A DNA stretch of 64,000 bases, from contig NZ_CP150144.1 in assembly GCF_037963145.1 (NCBI RefSeq), positions 1,178,001-1,242,000 on the forward strand. Direction: 5' to 3'. The stretch's first letter is position 1; every line of letters starts with the position of its first letter. The notes below the pieces were generated by a model that was not told the DNA's origin, made no database searches, and saw only the letters and a program-made list of their open reading frames with translations. Positions 35,909-43,287 of the stretch are shown piece after piece. Made by a program: the position numbers and the translations under genes. The DNA is from Oceanobacillus sp. FSL K6-2867. Lineage in GTDB: Bacteria; Bacillota; Bacilli; Bacillales; Amphibacillaceae.

Positions 35909-36580
35909 TCATTCAGTCACTTCTATAACAAATGGGTAGGTGTATACCTCATCCCCGAACTTAAACTCAGCCCATATTTTATACATACCTGGGTTTGGAA
36001 AATGGGCATGAAAGCTAGTTGTATTTTCTGAATCCGGATGAACATGAATATACTGCTCGGCTTCTTCATTAACAATTACTACATGACCTAAAGCTCCAAG
36101 GTGGTGTTCAGGTTTTTCTCCATGCATGTCAAAGTCTAGAGGAACTGCCTCACTAGCTTTTGCTTTAACATCTTCTAAAGTGACTTTTTTCCCACCAATT
36201 TCCTTCGTCCAATTATCTTCTCTTTCCAAGCTCGTTTTATTTGTCTTACCTGTTCCAACTTGTACTGTATTAGGAGCAGGTTGATATGCCTTTCCTTCTG
36301 GCACAATATCAACAAAAGCTTGATAGGTACCATCACTTAAAGGTTGATTAATGGTATAGAGACCATCTTGTACCTTTTCAGGATGTAGGTGGTAATATTC
36401 CTCTAAATCATTAGAAACCAAAATAAAATGCATTTCTTTCTCATGTTCTACTGCCAATTCAGGTGTTGCACCCTCATGATCTTCCAATTTAATTGAAATT
36501 TTTTCATTATCATACGTTACATTTGTTTTTACTTCTGATTCTCCTTGGTGATTATGATGATTGTGCTTACTATGATCCAT
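35909..36580 (-). CDS. Metal-resistance-associated protein, former lipoprotein
   Basis: A 223-residue protein starting with a His-rich stretch (MDHSKHNHHNHQGE), followed by two YtkA-like beta domains with HFILVSNDLEEYYHLHPE and GHVVIVNEEAEQYIHVHPDSE, histidine patterns typical of copper-handling extracytoplasmic proteins. ATG 36580 has AAAGGAGG eight bases upstream. In-frame codons further upstream (GNTSEKSLHESTA...) read like a lipoprotein linker, but the signal peptide and lipobox Cys are replaced by sequence running into the CopZ terminator. The visible product would stay in the cytosol unless read-through rescues it. Confidence 0.75.
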   Translation of the reverse strand: MDHSKHNHHNHQGESEVKTNVTYDNEKISIKLEDHEGATPELAVEHEKEMHFILVSNDLEEYYHLHPEKVQDGLYTINQPLSDGTYQAFVDIVPEGKAYQPAPNTVQVGTGKTNKTSLEREDNWTKEIGGKKVTLEDVKAKASEAVPLDFDMHGEKPEHHLGALGHVVIVNEEAEQYIHVHPDSENTTSFHAHFPNPGMYKIWAEFKFGDEVYTYPFVIEVTE

Positions 36581-36702
36581 ATCTTTTTCCTCCTTTTGAT
36601 TACCTTCCATATTGCGTACCGCTGTACTTTCATGGAGAGATTTTTCACTAGTGTTCCCATCGTATCCCAATATACATATACAGGGTATTTTTATTATCAA
36701 AA

Positions 36703-36733
36703 GAGAGATCGTGCTACTGAATCACGATCTCTC
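36703..36733 (-). terminator. Terminator of copZ
   Basis: GAGAGATCGTG pairs perfectly with CACGATCTCTC and is followed on the minus strand by TTTTGATAA, ten bp after the copZ stop. Confidence 0.85.
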
Positions 36734-36742
36734 ATTTTAATT

Positions 36743-36949
36743 TTAAGCAACATCATAACCTTGTTCTTCAATCACTTCTGTAATTTCTTTTAAATCCACT
36801 TTTTCTGAATTGAAGGTTACGTCTACTTTTTCATCTTCTAAATGTACTTTGACGGATTCAACTCCATCCAATTCTCCTACGTTGCCCTCGATTGAATTAA
36901 CGCAATGACCACAAGACATTCCTCGTACATTAAGTGTTATATTTTCCAT
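36743..36949 (-). CDS. copZ: Copper chaperone CopZ
   Basis: A 68-residue heavy-metal-associated domain with the copper site GMSCGHC (C13, C16) and the ferredoxin-like pattern ending VIEEQGYDV. It carries Cu(I) in the cytosol, normally to the CopA ATPase, but no copA gene is adjacent. A CsoR-type operator and promoter precede it. AGGAGG stands before the ATG. Confidence 0.95.
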   Translation of the reverse strand: MENITLNVRGMSCGHCVNSIEGNVGELDGVESVKVHLEDEKVDVTFNSEKVDLKEITEVIEEQGYDVA

Positions 36950-36984
36950 GTAAATTACCTCCTTATTTCTGATTTGTTTTTATC

Positions 36985-37012
36985 TTACCATACCCCAGAA
37001 GGGTATTGTCAA
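36985..37012 (-). promoter_or_regulatory. copZ promoter with CsoR-type operator
   Basis: On the minus strand TTGACA is followed by the dyad ATACCCTTCTGGGGTAT and then GGTAAGAT as the -10 region. This is close to the B. subtilis copZA CsoR operator (TACCCT....GGGGTATGGTA). Copper binding to CsoR would release it. Confidence 0.75.
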
Positions 37013-37542
37013 GAAAAATTTGTTTTAGTGGTTTTGAGGATGATTGAATCGCTAACATTTATACTATACCCCTATACGGTTATTATTCGTAAAAACTAGG
37101 TTTAAATTTAACACCACCCATATAGTCTGTGTAAAATTCTATTCATTTATAATATCTAAAAAAAATTCAGCAATATTTCAATGAAATTTTGGATTTTTAG
37201 TTTTCCATTCTATAATAAAAGTCTGTTATATATTCTTTTAAATCTTCAATTAAAGTACCCATTAATAAGTAAATTCAGTCCAAAACTACGATTTATTAAT
37301 AACAATTAATAATTTATTTGCCCAATTCCTTCATCGTAATTCGACTAGTCCGATTAGTTCATTTAAGATGAGCATATCTGTTTTATCTAACATTTATCTA
37401 ACTACTTTCATTAATCAAGTCAAACGAGGAAAAAACTTTCATTAATTAAGTCAAACGGTGAAAAGACTTTATTTAACCTATGTATTCCTGTTCGATCATA
37501 GTATATACTATGCGTAGTTCAAAGAAGAGGAGTTAATTAATC
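37013..37542. other. Gene-free region with a tandem repeat
   Basis: It contains a possible half CsoR site around 37067-37083 and two 31-bp tandem copies beginning ACTTTCATTAAT (37404-37434, 37435-37465), with a partial third start. The copies lie about 80 bp before the MBL hydrolase gene and may be protein-binding sites. No gene is supported. Confidence 0.45.
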
Positions 37543-38322
37543 ATGAATATACAACACATTCGTAATGCAACATTAGTTGTCGAATATGCAGGTAAAAGGT
37601 TTTTAATAGATCCAATGTTAGCAGATAAAGGAGTTTATCCACCTTTTGGACCTAAGGTAGGTTTTCCAGATGCACCAAGACAAGATCAAAGTAATCCTGT
37701 ATCGAGCTTACCAACTTCAATTGAAAATATTGTATCTAATATTGATGCTGTCATTGTTACACATCTGCATTTAGACCACTGGGATGATGCTGCTAAAGAT
37801 GCATTGCCAAAACAAATTAAAATATTTGCCCAAAATGAGGAGGATGCCTTAGAGATTCGAAACGATGGATTCCAAAATGTAGAGGTTTTACAAGATAGTA
37901 CAGTCTTTGAAGGTATTCAATTGATTAAAACTAAAGGCGAACATGGAAGAGGGGAATTAGTAAAACTTGCCGGTCAAGTGTGCGGTGTTGTTTTCAAACA
38001 TACAAATGAAAAAACTTTGTATATTGCTGGAGATACGGTATGGTATGATGCAGTTCAGGAAGTAATCGAGACACATAAGCCAGAAATTATTGTTGTAAAT
38101 GGTGGAGATAACCAATTCCTTGAAGGCGGCTCTCTTGTAATGGGGAAAAATGATATTTATGAAGTGTATAAAGCTGCCCCTAACGCAAAAATTATTTCTG
38201 TCCATATGGAAGCAGTAAATCATTGGACATTATCAAGGGAAGAATTAAAAAGCTTTATTAATGATAAAGGAATCTCCTCTAATGTTTTAGTACCAGATGA
38301 CGGAGAAACATATTCATTATAA
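37543..38322 (+). CDS. Metallo-beta-lactamase-fold hydrolase
   Basis: Cytosolic MBL-superfamily hydrolase of 259 residues. The metal motif is VTHLHLDHWDD (about 72-82), later ligands are GEHG, AGDTVWYD and HMEAVNHW. It resembles the UlaG/YddR-like proteins that act on small esters or lactones; the substrate is unknown. AGAGGAG precedes the ATG and a good terminator follows. Confidence 0.88.
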   Translation: MNIQHIRNATLVVEYAGKRFLIDPMLADKGVYPPFGPKVGFPDAPRQDQSNPVSSLPTSIENIVSNIDAVIVTHLHLDHWDDAAKDALPKQIKIFAQNEEDALEIRNDGFQNVEVLQDSTVFEGIQLIKTKGEHGRGELVKLAGQVCGVVFKHTNEKTLYIAGDTVWYDAVQEVIETHKPEIIVVNGGDNQFLEGGSLVMGKNDIYEVYKAAPNAKIISVHMEAVNHWTLSREELKSFINDKGISSNVLVPDDGETYSL

Positions 38323-38327
38323 GAACA

Positions 38328-38361
38328 AAACAGGCAGAGGAAATTTATCTGTCTGTTTTTT
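38328..38361 (+). terminator. Terminator of the MBL hydrolase
   Basis: AAACAGGCAGA pairs with TCTGTCTGTTT (one wobble) and is followed by TTTT, six bp after the stop. Confidence 0.85.
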
Positions 38362-38534
38362 ATTCAACCAACTAACCAGCACCATTAGTTGAACAAGCTT
38401 TGAGATGTTCATTTAATAAAAAACCTAAATATGCTATATATCCATATTTTAATTATACAATAGTTCTAATAATCATACTGCCAAAACCTACATTTATTAA
38501 AAGTCGTATGCAATATATAATTTGAAAAAATAAT

Positions 38535-38673
38535 CCCTACCAAAATTTATTCTTGGTAGGGTTTTTGGCAGGGAACTATATCATTTTTAACTTATTTTCT
38601 CCATATTAGACTAGGATAAATGCCGATATATAGGCGTTCCCTCTTCAAGTTAAGTTGTACTTTTACTCCCACT
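38535..38673. repeat. 139-bp imperfect direct repeat, copy 2
   Basis: Second copy of 29121-29259, with the same minus-strand peptide end (VGVKVQLNLKRERLYIGIY...) and the same CCCTACCAA-type terminator. It lies directly before the conjugative element. The surrounding 38362-39012 has no gene; it holds this repeat and a terminator at 38844-38870. Confidence 0.85.
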
Positions 38674-38843
38674 CTACTTTCAAGGTGCCAGGTATAGAGC
38701 AATATCATTGATTTTAAAGGGTTTTTAGGAAGTATCAATGCTTGTAATATGATATAAAAAATTAAAATAATGCAATTTTAATGCAATAAATGCAAATCAC
38801 TGTTTGGAGTTATCACTATAAATATTTGATATCTTAAACAAGA

Positions 38844-38870
38844 GACGTTTCAATTGAAGCGTCGTTTTTT
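38844..38870 (+). terminator. Terminator at the left edge of the ICE
   Basis: GACG + TTC pairs with GAA + CGTC around AATT, followed by GTTTTTT. It could shield the element from outside transcription. Confidence 0.65.
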
Positions 38871-39012
38871 ATGGAAAAATCGAGTGATAAAAGTATACAC
38901 CTTCAATTTATACTATGCATTCTTATGATAAGTAAATAAATCTTAATTGTCATTTAAACGGTAAACGTTGACAAATGACATTTTTTTATTGTGCAAATTT
39001 GAGGTGATAAAA

Positions 39013-39585
39013 ATGAAATATAACATTATCTACGCTGATCCGCCGTGGCAATACCGACAAAGAAAAGGAAATGGAGTGGCAGAAAACCATTATCAAACAA
39101 TGAATTTAAAAGATATTTGTAATTTACCTATTGATACTATCTCTCACAAAGATAGTGTTTTATTTTTATGGACGACCTTCCCTATGCTACAAGAAGCATT
39201 ACAAGTGATAATTGCGTGGGGATATACATTTAAAACGGTTGCCTTTGTCTGGGTGAAACAAAACAAGTCAGAAAATGGCTTTTTCTTTGGTTTGGGTCAC
39301 TGGACACGCTCAAACGCTGAAATTTGTTTATTAGCTGTAAAAGGACGTCCCAAAAGAATATCGAAGAAGGTTCATCAGTTAATTGTTAGTCCTGTGGAAG
39401 GACACAGTAAAAAGCCTGACATTGCAAGAGATAAGATAGTTGAGCTAATGGGCGATTTACCACGAGTTGAATTATTCGCTAGGCAATCACCTGTTGATTG
39501 GGATGTTTGGGGAAATGAAGTGGAAAGTAGTATTTCTTTAGAAACTAAAAAGCAAGATCCTACATTAAAGATTGATTGCTTATGA
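39013..39585 (+). CDS. MT-A70-family adenine-N6 DNA methyltransferase
   Basis: Orphan DNA methyltransferase of 190 residues with the catalytic DPPW motif (9-12) near the N-terminus, FLWTT and a SAM-binding end (PVEGHSKKPD ... VELFARQ). It methylates adenine in DNA and could protect transferred DNA from restriction. ATG 39013 has GAGGTGAT upstream; the frame's earlier start has none. Its stop overlaps the next ATG (ATGA), coupling it to the C5 methyltransferase. Confidence 0.9.
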   Translation: MKYNIIYADPPWQYRQRKGNGVAENHYQTMNLKDICNLPIDTISHKDSVLFLWTTFPMLQEALQVIIAWGYTFKTVAFVWVKQNKSENGFFFGLGHWTRSNAEICLLAVKGRPKRISKKVHQLIVSPVEGHSKKPDIARDKIVELMGDLPRVELFARQSPVDWDVWGNEVESSISLETKKQDPTLKIDCL

Positions 39586-40643
39586 CAGGTCTTACATTAG
39601 GTAGTCTTTTTGACGGAATTGGTGTCTTCCCTTTAGCTGCTTCTCTTGCTAATATTACCCCAATTTGGGCAAGTGAGATTGAGAAAGCACCTATATCCAT
39701 TACAAAAAGACACTTTCCAATGATGGTTCATATTGGAGACATTACAAAACTTCATGGTGGGGCTATCCCTCCCGTAGATATTATTACGTTTGGATCGCCT
39801 TGTCAAAATCTATCTAATAACGGAAATCGAGAAGGATTGGCAGGAAGTCAATCAAGTTTATTTTATCATGCGATACGAATTATTGAAGAAATGAGGTGTG
39901 CAACGGATGGAGAATATCCAGTTATCGCTGTTTGGGAAAACGTCATTGGAGCATTTTCATCAAATAACCGGTTGGATTTTAAAGCCGTGTTGGAGTCGTT
40001 CACAAAAACCGATATTCCAATGCCTGCTTCTGGAGAATGGGCCAAGGCTGGAATGGTGCGAGGGAGAAACGTTGAAGTCTGTTGGCGACTCTTGGATGCC
40101 CGATATTGGGGAAAGCCCACGCTACCTCAAAGACGAAGACGTATCTTCCTCGTGGCAGATTTTAGAGGAACACGTGCCAGAGAAATATTATTTAAAGCCC
40201 GCAATTTGCAATCGTTTCCTACGTCTTGCGGAAAAGACAGGCTGTCCTCCACCAGCACCAGTCGAATATCTGCTCAAAAAACAAGGGGGAAAATACCCAT
40301 CGTCCGCCCCTTTCAAGAAAGACGTATGCGAAGTACCGCAAAAGACAAAAACAAAACAGGATTCATTGGAAGTTTTGGGCGGACACATGACCCTTTTCCA
40401 ACTTTGCTTGCAAGTTCCGTAAATTATTTTTCATTTTGGTATGAAGGAAAAGAAAAAGAAGGTTATATACGACAACTCACCCCATTAGAATGTGAACGTT
40501 TGATGGGATTACCAGAGGGCTGGACAGCTTTAGGACACAAAGATGAAGCAATTAGTGATCATGCAAGATATAAAGCGCTTGGAAATGGGATCGCTGTACC
40601 ATGTGCAGCATATATCATGGCTGGCATTGCAGAAGCAATATAG
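39582..40643 (+). CDS. C5 cytosine DNA methyltransferase
   Basis: Dcm-type enzyme of 353 residues. Motif I is LGSLFDGIG (6-14), the catalytic Cys is C74 in GSPCQNLS, motif VI ENV is near 122, motif VIII is PQRRRRIFLVADF near 186, and motif X is YKALGNGIAVP. No restriction partner is next to it, so it is orphan and probably protective. A middle segment (about 195-265), replacing much of the target-recognition region, is low in conserved motifs and overlaps a second open frame. Confidence 0.92.
   Translation: MTGLTLGSLFDGIGVFPLAASLANITPIWASEIEKAPISITKRHFPMMVHIGDITKLHGGAIPPVDIITFGSPCQNLSNNGNREGLAGSQSSLFYHAIRIIEEMRCATDGEYPVIAVWENVIGAFSSNNRLDFKAVLESFTKTDIPMPASGEWAKAGMVRGRNVEVCWRLLDARYWGKPTLPQRRRRIFLVADFRGTRAREILFKARNLQSFPTSCGKDRLSSTSTSRISAQKTRGKIPIVRPFQERRMRSTAKDKNKTGFIGSFGRTHDPFPTLLASSVNYFSFWYEGKEKEGYIRQLTPLECERLMGLPEGWTALGHKDEAISDHARYKALGNGIAVPCAAYIMAGIAEAI
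39898..40422 (+). CDS. Possible overlapping gene inside the C5 methyltransferase
   Basis: A 174-codon frame lies fully within the methyltransferase gene in another phase. Its middle, SSSWQILEEHVPEKYYLKPAICNRFLRLAEK, reads like the phage and ICE protein segment ILEDNVPEKYYLSPKACxGILRRAEKRG that I remember from methyltransferase-associated genes. This suggests the overlap is old and possibly translated. No ribosome binding site is convincing at the first ATG; an internal start is possible. Confidence 0.3.
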   Translation: MQRMENIQLSLFGKTSLEHFHQITGWILKPCWSRSQKPIFQCLLLENGPRLEWCEGETLKSVGDSWMPDIGESPRYLKDEDVSSSWQILEEHVPEKYYLKPAICNRFLRLAEKTGCPPPAPVEYLLKKQGGKYPSSAPFKKDVCEVPQKTKTKQDSLEVLGGHMTLFQLCLQVP

Positions 40644-40660
40644 ATATAACACATTCACGT

Positions 40661-40690
40661 ATGACAAATCTCCTGTCATGCTTTTTTTAT
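40661..40690 (+). terminator. Terminator after the methyltransferase pair
   Basis: ATGACA pairs with TGTCAT around AATCTCC and is followed by GCTTTTTTTATT. Confidence 0.75.
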
Positions 40691-40719
40691 TGTTTCATCT
40701 ATGAAGGAGTGTGGTTTCT

Positions 40720-40905
40720 TTGGAAGATAACGAAACAAAGGTAATGGAATGGATCGATGATCATTTTGTTATGAATGAAATTGAGGTGGAGAACTTTCCG
40801 TTTTTTCCTTGTGGGAAGTTAATACGTGATAAAAATGGAGAAACGATGGTTGTATTTTGGTGCATTATTTATGATCGGGTGGATTATCGTTTTCAAGAAG
40901 CATAA
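40720..40905 (+). CDS. Small ICE protein (about 61 aa)
   Basis: A short acidic soluble protein (EDNETKVMEWIDDHFVMNEIEVENFPFFPCGKLIRDKNGETMVVFW). TTG 40720 has AAGGAG ten bases upstream; a GTG at 40711 is too close. No family recognised, but its position before the orf23-like gene is typical of small accessory genes of these elements. Confidence 0.55.
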   Translation: MEDNETKVMEWIDDHFVMNEIEVENFPFFPCGKLIRDKNGETMVVFWCIIYDRVDYRFQEA

Positions 40906-40919
40906 GGAGTGATTCATTC

Positions 40920-40976
40920 ATGAAGATGTATTTTTCTCGTTCTCCTCCCTTCTGCCCATGCTCTCCATATGAATAA
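40920..40976 (+). CDS. Possible 18-aa leader peptide
   Basis: Encodes MKMYFSRSPPFCPCSPYE from an ATG behind AAGGAG at ten bases. It lies between the small ICE gene and the orf23-like gene. The cysteine and proline clusters might slow ribosomes, as leader peptides in Tn916-family elements do, but this is only a suggestion. Confidence 0.3.
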   Translation: MKMYFSRSPPFCPCSPYE

Positions 40977-41010
40977 ATAATCAAAAATTAATACAAGAAA
41001 AGAGGGCTAC

Positions 41011-41328
41011 ATGATGGAATTAAAATATGTGATTCCGAACATGGAAAAAACGTTTGGAAATTTAGAATATGCAGGAGAAGGAAAGGTCGAACAGCGCCGA
41101 ATTAATGGACGGATGACAACACTATCTCGAAGCTATAATCTGTATTCCGATATTCAACGCGCAGATGATATTGAGGTCGTTCTGCCACAAGAAGCAGGAG
41201 AAAAATTCTTTGAACATGAAGAAAAAGTGCAATTAGTGAATGCAAGAATCACCGCAGAAGGTTATAAGATTGGGGAACGTGGTTTCACAAATTATATTTT
41301 ACACGCTGACGATATGGTCAAAGCATAA
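41011..41328 (+). CDS. DUF961/YdcP-family protein (Tn916 Orf23-like)
   Basis: A 105-residue protein beginning MELKYVIPNMEKTFGNLEYAGEGKVEQRRINGRMTTLSRSY, characteristic of the YdcP family found directly upstream of the coupling protein in Tn916 and ICEBs1. In ICEBs1 YdcP (HelP) is a helicase processivity factor assisting PcrA on nicked DNA, and this protein or its partner probably does the same. AGAGGG precedes the start. Confidence 0.88.
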   Translation: MMELKYVIPNMEKTFGNLEYAGEGKVEQRRINGRMTTLSRSYNLYSDIQRADDIEVVLPQEAGEKFFEHEEKVQLVNARITAEGYKIGERGFTNYILHADDMVKA

Positions 41329-41340
41329 GGAGGAAAAAAG

Positions 41341-41721
41341 ATGAGATTAGCACAAGGTATTGTCATTGATAAAGAAAAGACATTTGGATTATTAAAATTC
41401 TCTGCATTACGTCGTGAAGTGTTTCTTCAAAACGAAGATGGAACGGTATCAACAGAAGTTAAGGAACGCACCTATGACTTAAAGTCTCGTGAACAAGGGC
41501 GCATGATTCAAGTAAGTATTCCTGCTTCCGTTCCCTTAAAGGAATTTGATTATAATGCGGAAGTAGAAATTATAAACCCTGTCGCAGATACAGTCGCAAA
41601 TGCAACATTTCGTGGGGCAGATGTTGATTGGTACATTAAAGCAGAAGACTTAGTCTTAAAAGAAAAAGCGACAACATCGGCTAGTAACGTCCCAAAATCT
41701 AACTCTAGTAAGGAAAAATGA
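41341..41721 (+). CDS. DUF961 family protein (Tn916 Orf22-like)
   Basis: A 126-residue relative of the preceding gene (LRREVFLQNEDGTVSTEVKERTYDLKSREQGRMIQVSIPASVP). The element carries both members as Tn916 does. AGGAGG stands before the ATG. Its last four bases overlap the coupling-protein start (ATGA). It probably acts with the relaxase-helicase complex at oriT. Confidence 0.88.
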   Translation: MRLAQGIVIDKEKTFGLLKFSALRREVFLQNEDGTVSTEVKERTYDLKSREQGRMIQVSIPASVPLKEFDYNAEVEIINPVADTVANATFRGADVDWYIKAEDLVLKEKATTSASNVPKSNSSKEK

Positions 41722-43061
41722 TGAAGATTTTTAGAAGACGAGGGAAACGCATTCGAGCTAGTGATGCTACCCTCCTCTTTCAATTTTTGTTCAATCGGTT
41801 ATTTGTCGCATGGCTTATCCCTTTTACACTTTTTCATCTGTCATTTTTATTATCAACGGAATGGAAACTATCATTATTTCAAGAGCATTTTATCAGTCCT
41901 TATGGATTGATGACATTCATAATCAGTTTTGTTATGACAGGTGTATGTGCTTTTCTGTATTATCGTTATCGATATGACTATATTAGACAAGTCATTCATC
42001 GTCAAAAACTCGCAAAAATGATCTTGGAAAACGGTTGGTATGAAACAAAACAAGTACAGTCAAGTAGCTTCTTTGAAGACATACCAAATGGAAAAGCAAA
42101 AGATAAAATTAGTTACTTTCCTAAAATGTACTATAGTCTTGAAAAAGGATTGCTCTATATTCAAGTGGAAATCACACTAGGAAAGTATCAAGACCAGTTA
42201 CTTAATTTAGAAAACAAGCTAGAAAGTGGTCTGTACTGTGAGCTAGTTTCAAAAGAGTTACATGATTCTTTTGTAGAATATATTTTGCTCTATGACACAA
42301 TTAATAGTCGTATTTCTATTGACGAAGTCATTGCACAAAATGGCAGCTTAAAGCTCATGGATGCTATGTATTGGGAATACGATAAGTTGCCACATATGTT
42401 GATTGCTGGCGGGACTGGCGGTGGAAAGACGTACTTTATTCTTACACTGATTGAAGCTTTATTAAAAACAGATGCAAAATTGTATATCCTAGATCCGAAA
42501 AATGCCGATTTAGCAGATTTGGCCACTGTTATGCCTGATGTGTATTATAAAAAGGAAGATATGATGGCATGTATTGACCAATTTTATGAAGATATGATGA
42601 CTCGTAGTGAAGAAATGAAAAAGATGCCTAACTATAAGACTGGAGAAAACTATGCTTATTTAGGTTTATCCCCTCACTTTTTAATTTTTGACGAGTACGT
42701 CGCATTTATGGAAATGCTTGCCTCTAAGGAAAGTACAGCCGTATTAACTAAATTAAAACAGATTGTTATGTTAGGACGACAAGCTGGCTTCTTTCTTATC
42801 CTCGCCTGTCAGCGACCAGACGCAAAATACCTTGGGGACGGCATTCGAGATCAATTTAATTTTCGGGTTGCTTTAGGTCGTATGAGTGAGCTCGGGTATG
42901 GAATGATGTTTGGAAGAGACGTACAAAAACAATTTTTCTTAAAACAGATTAAAGGCCGGGGGTATGTCGATAAAGGGGATAATGTCATTTCTGAATTTTA
43001 TACACCCCTTGTCCCCAAAGGTCACGATTTTCTAAAAGAAATTGCTAAACTAGCCCAATAA
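41718..43061 (+). CDS. FtsK/SpoIIIE-type coupling ATPase TcpA (Orf21)
   Basis: Conjugation coupling protein of 447 residues. It has two N-terminal membrane segments (about 22-45 and 63-82), Walker A GGTGGGKT (231-238) and Walker B FLIFDEYVAFME. It links the relaxase-bound strand to the transfer channel at the membrane and pumps DNA. Length and layout match Orf21 and ConQ. Confidence 0.94.
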   Translation: MMKIFRRRGKRIRASDATLLFQFLFNRLFVAWLIPFTLFHLSFLLSTEWKLSLFQEHFISPYGLMTFIISFVMTGVCAFLYYRYRYDYIRQVIHRQKLAKMILENGWYETKQVQSSSFFEDIPNGKAKDKISYFPKMYYSLEKGLLYIQVEITLGKYQDQLLNLENKLESGLYCELVSKELHDSFVEYILLYDTINSRISIDEVIAQNGSLKLMDAMYWEYDKLPHMLIAGGTGGGKTYFILTLIEALLKTDAKLYILDPKNADLADLATVMPDVYYKKEDMMACIDQFYEDMMTRSEEMKKMPNYKTGENYAYLGLSPHFLIFDEYVAFMEMLASKESTAVLTKLKQIVMLGRQAGFFLILACQRPDAKYLGDGIRDQFNFRVALGRMSELGYGMMFGRDVQKQFFLKQIKGRGYVDKGDNVISEFYTPLVPKGHDFLKEIAKLAQ

Positions 43062-43064
43062 AGG

Positions 43065-43200
43065 CTGCCCAGTGCGGCGGCGTGCGAAGCGAAAGCCGAC
43101 GTGCTGGGCGAAGCCTGCGTGGCGACAGCCACGCCTTAGCCCCCCATTTCTAACAGGGGGGTAGAAAAGCAATAGGAAATTATTCCAAAAGCCTACAAAG
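43065..43200 (+). other. Origin of transfer oriT
   Basis: Between the coupling and relaxase genes lies CCCCCC (43140-43145), a ten-base spacer ending TAACA, and GGGGGG (43156-43161), followed by TAGAAAAGC. This is the ICEBs1/Tn916 nic region. GC-rich hairpins precede it (GCGTGGC/GCCACGC at 43117-43134, and an outer GCCCAG/CTGGGC pair). The relaxase should nick within the C/G inverted repeat. Confidence 0.9.
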
Positions 43201-43231
43201 CCTGATGGCACAACGGTTTGAAGCATCATAC

Positions 43232-43270
43232 AAAGATGTCAACTTTTTATCTCTAGTTGACATCTTTTTT
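43232..43270 (+). terminator. Terminator-like hairpin before the relaxase
   Basis: AAAGATGTCAACT pairs perfectly with AGTTGACATCTTT and is followed by TTT. It lies twenty bases before the relaxase start, where it could attenuate transcription from the upstream genes. Confidence 0.8.
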
Positions 43271-43287
43271 AGTTGGGAGGAATGCAC

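Noticed and set aside
43065..43135. GC-rich repeats as a possible CRISPR or tRNA
   Set aside because: They are hairpin arms of oriT with no repeat-spacer pattern and no cloverleaf.
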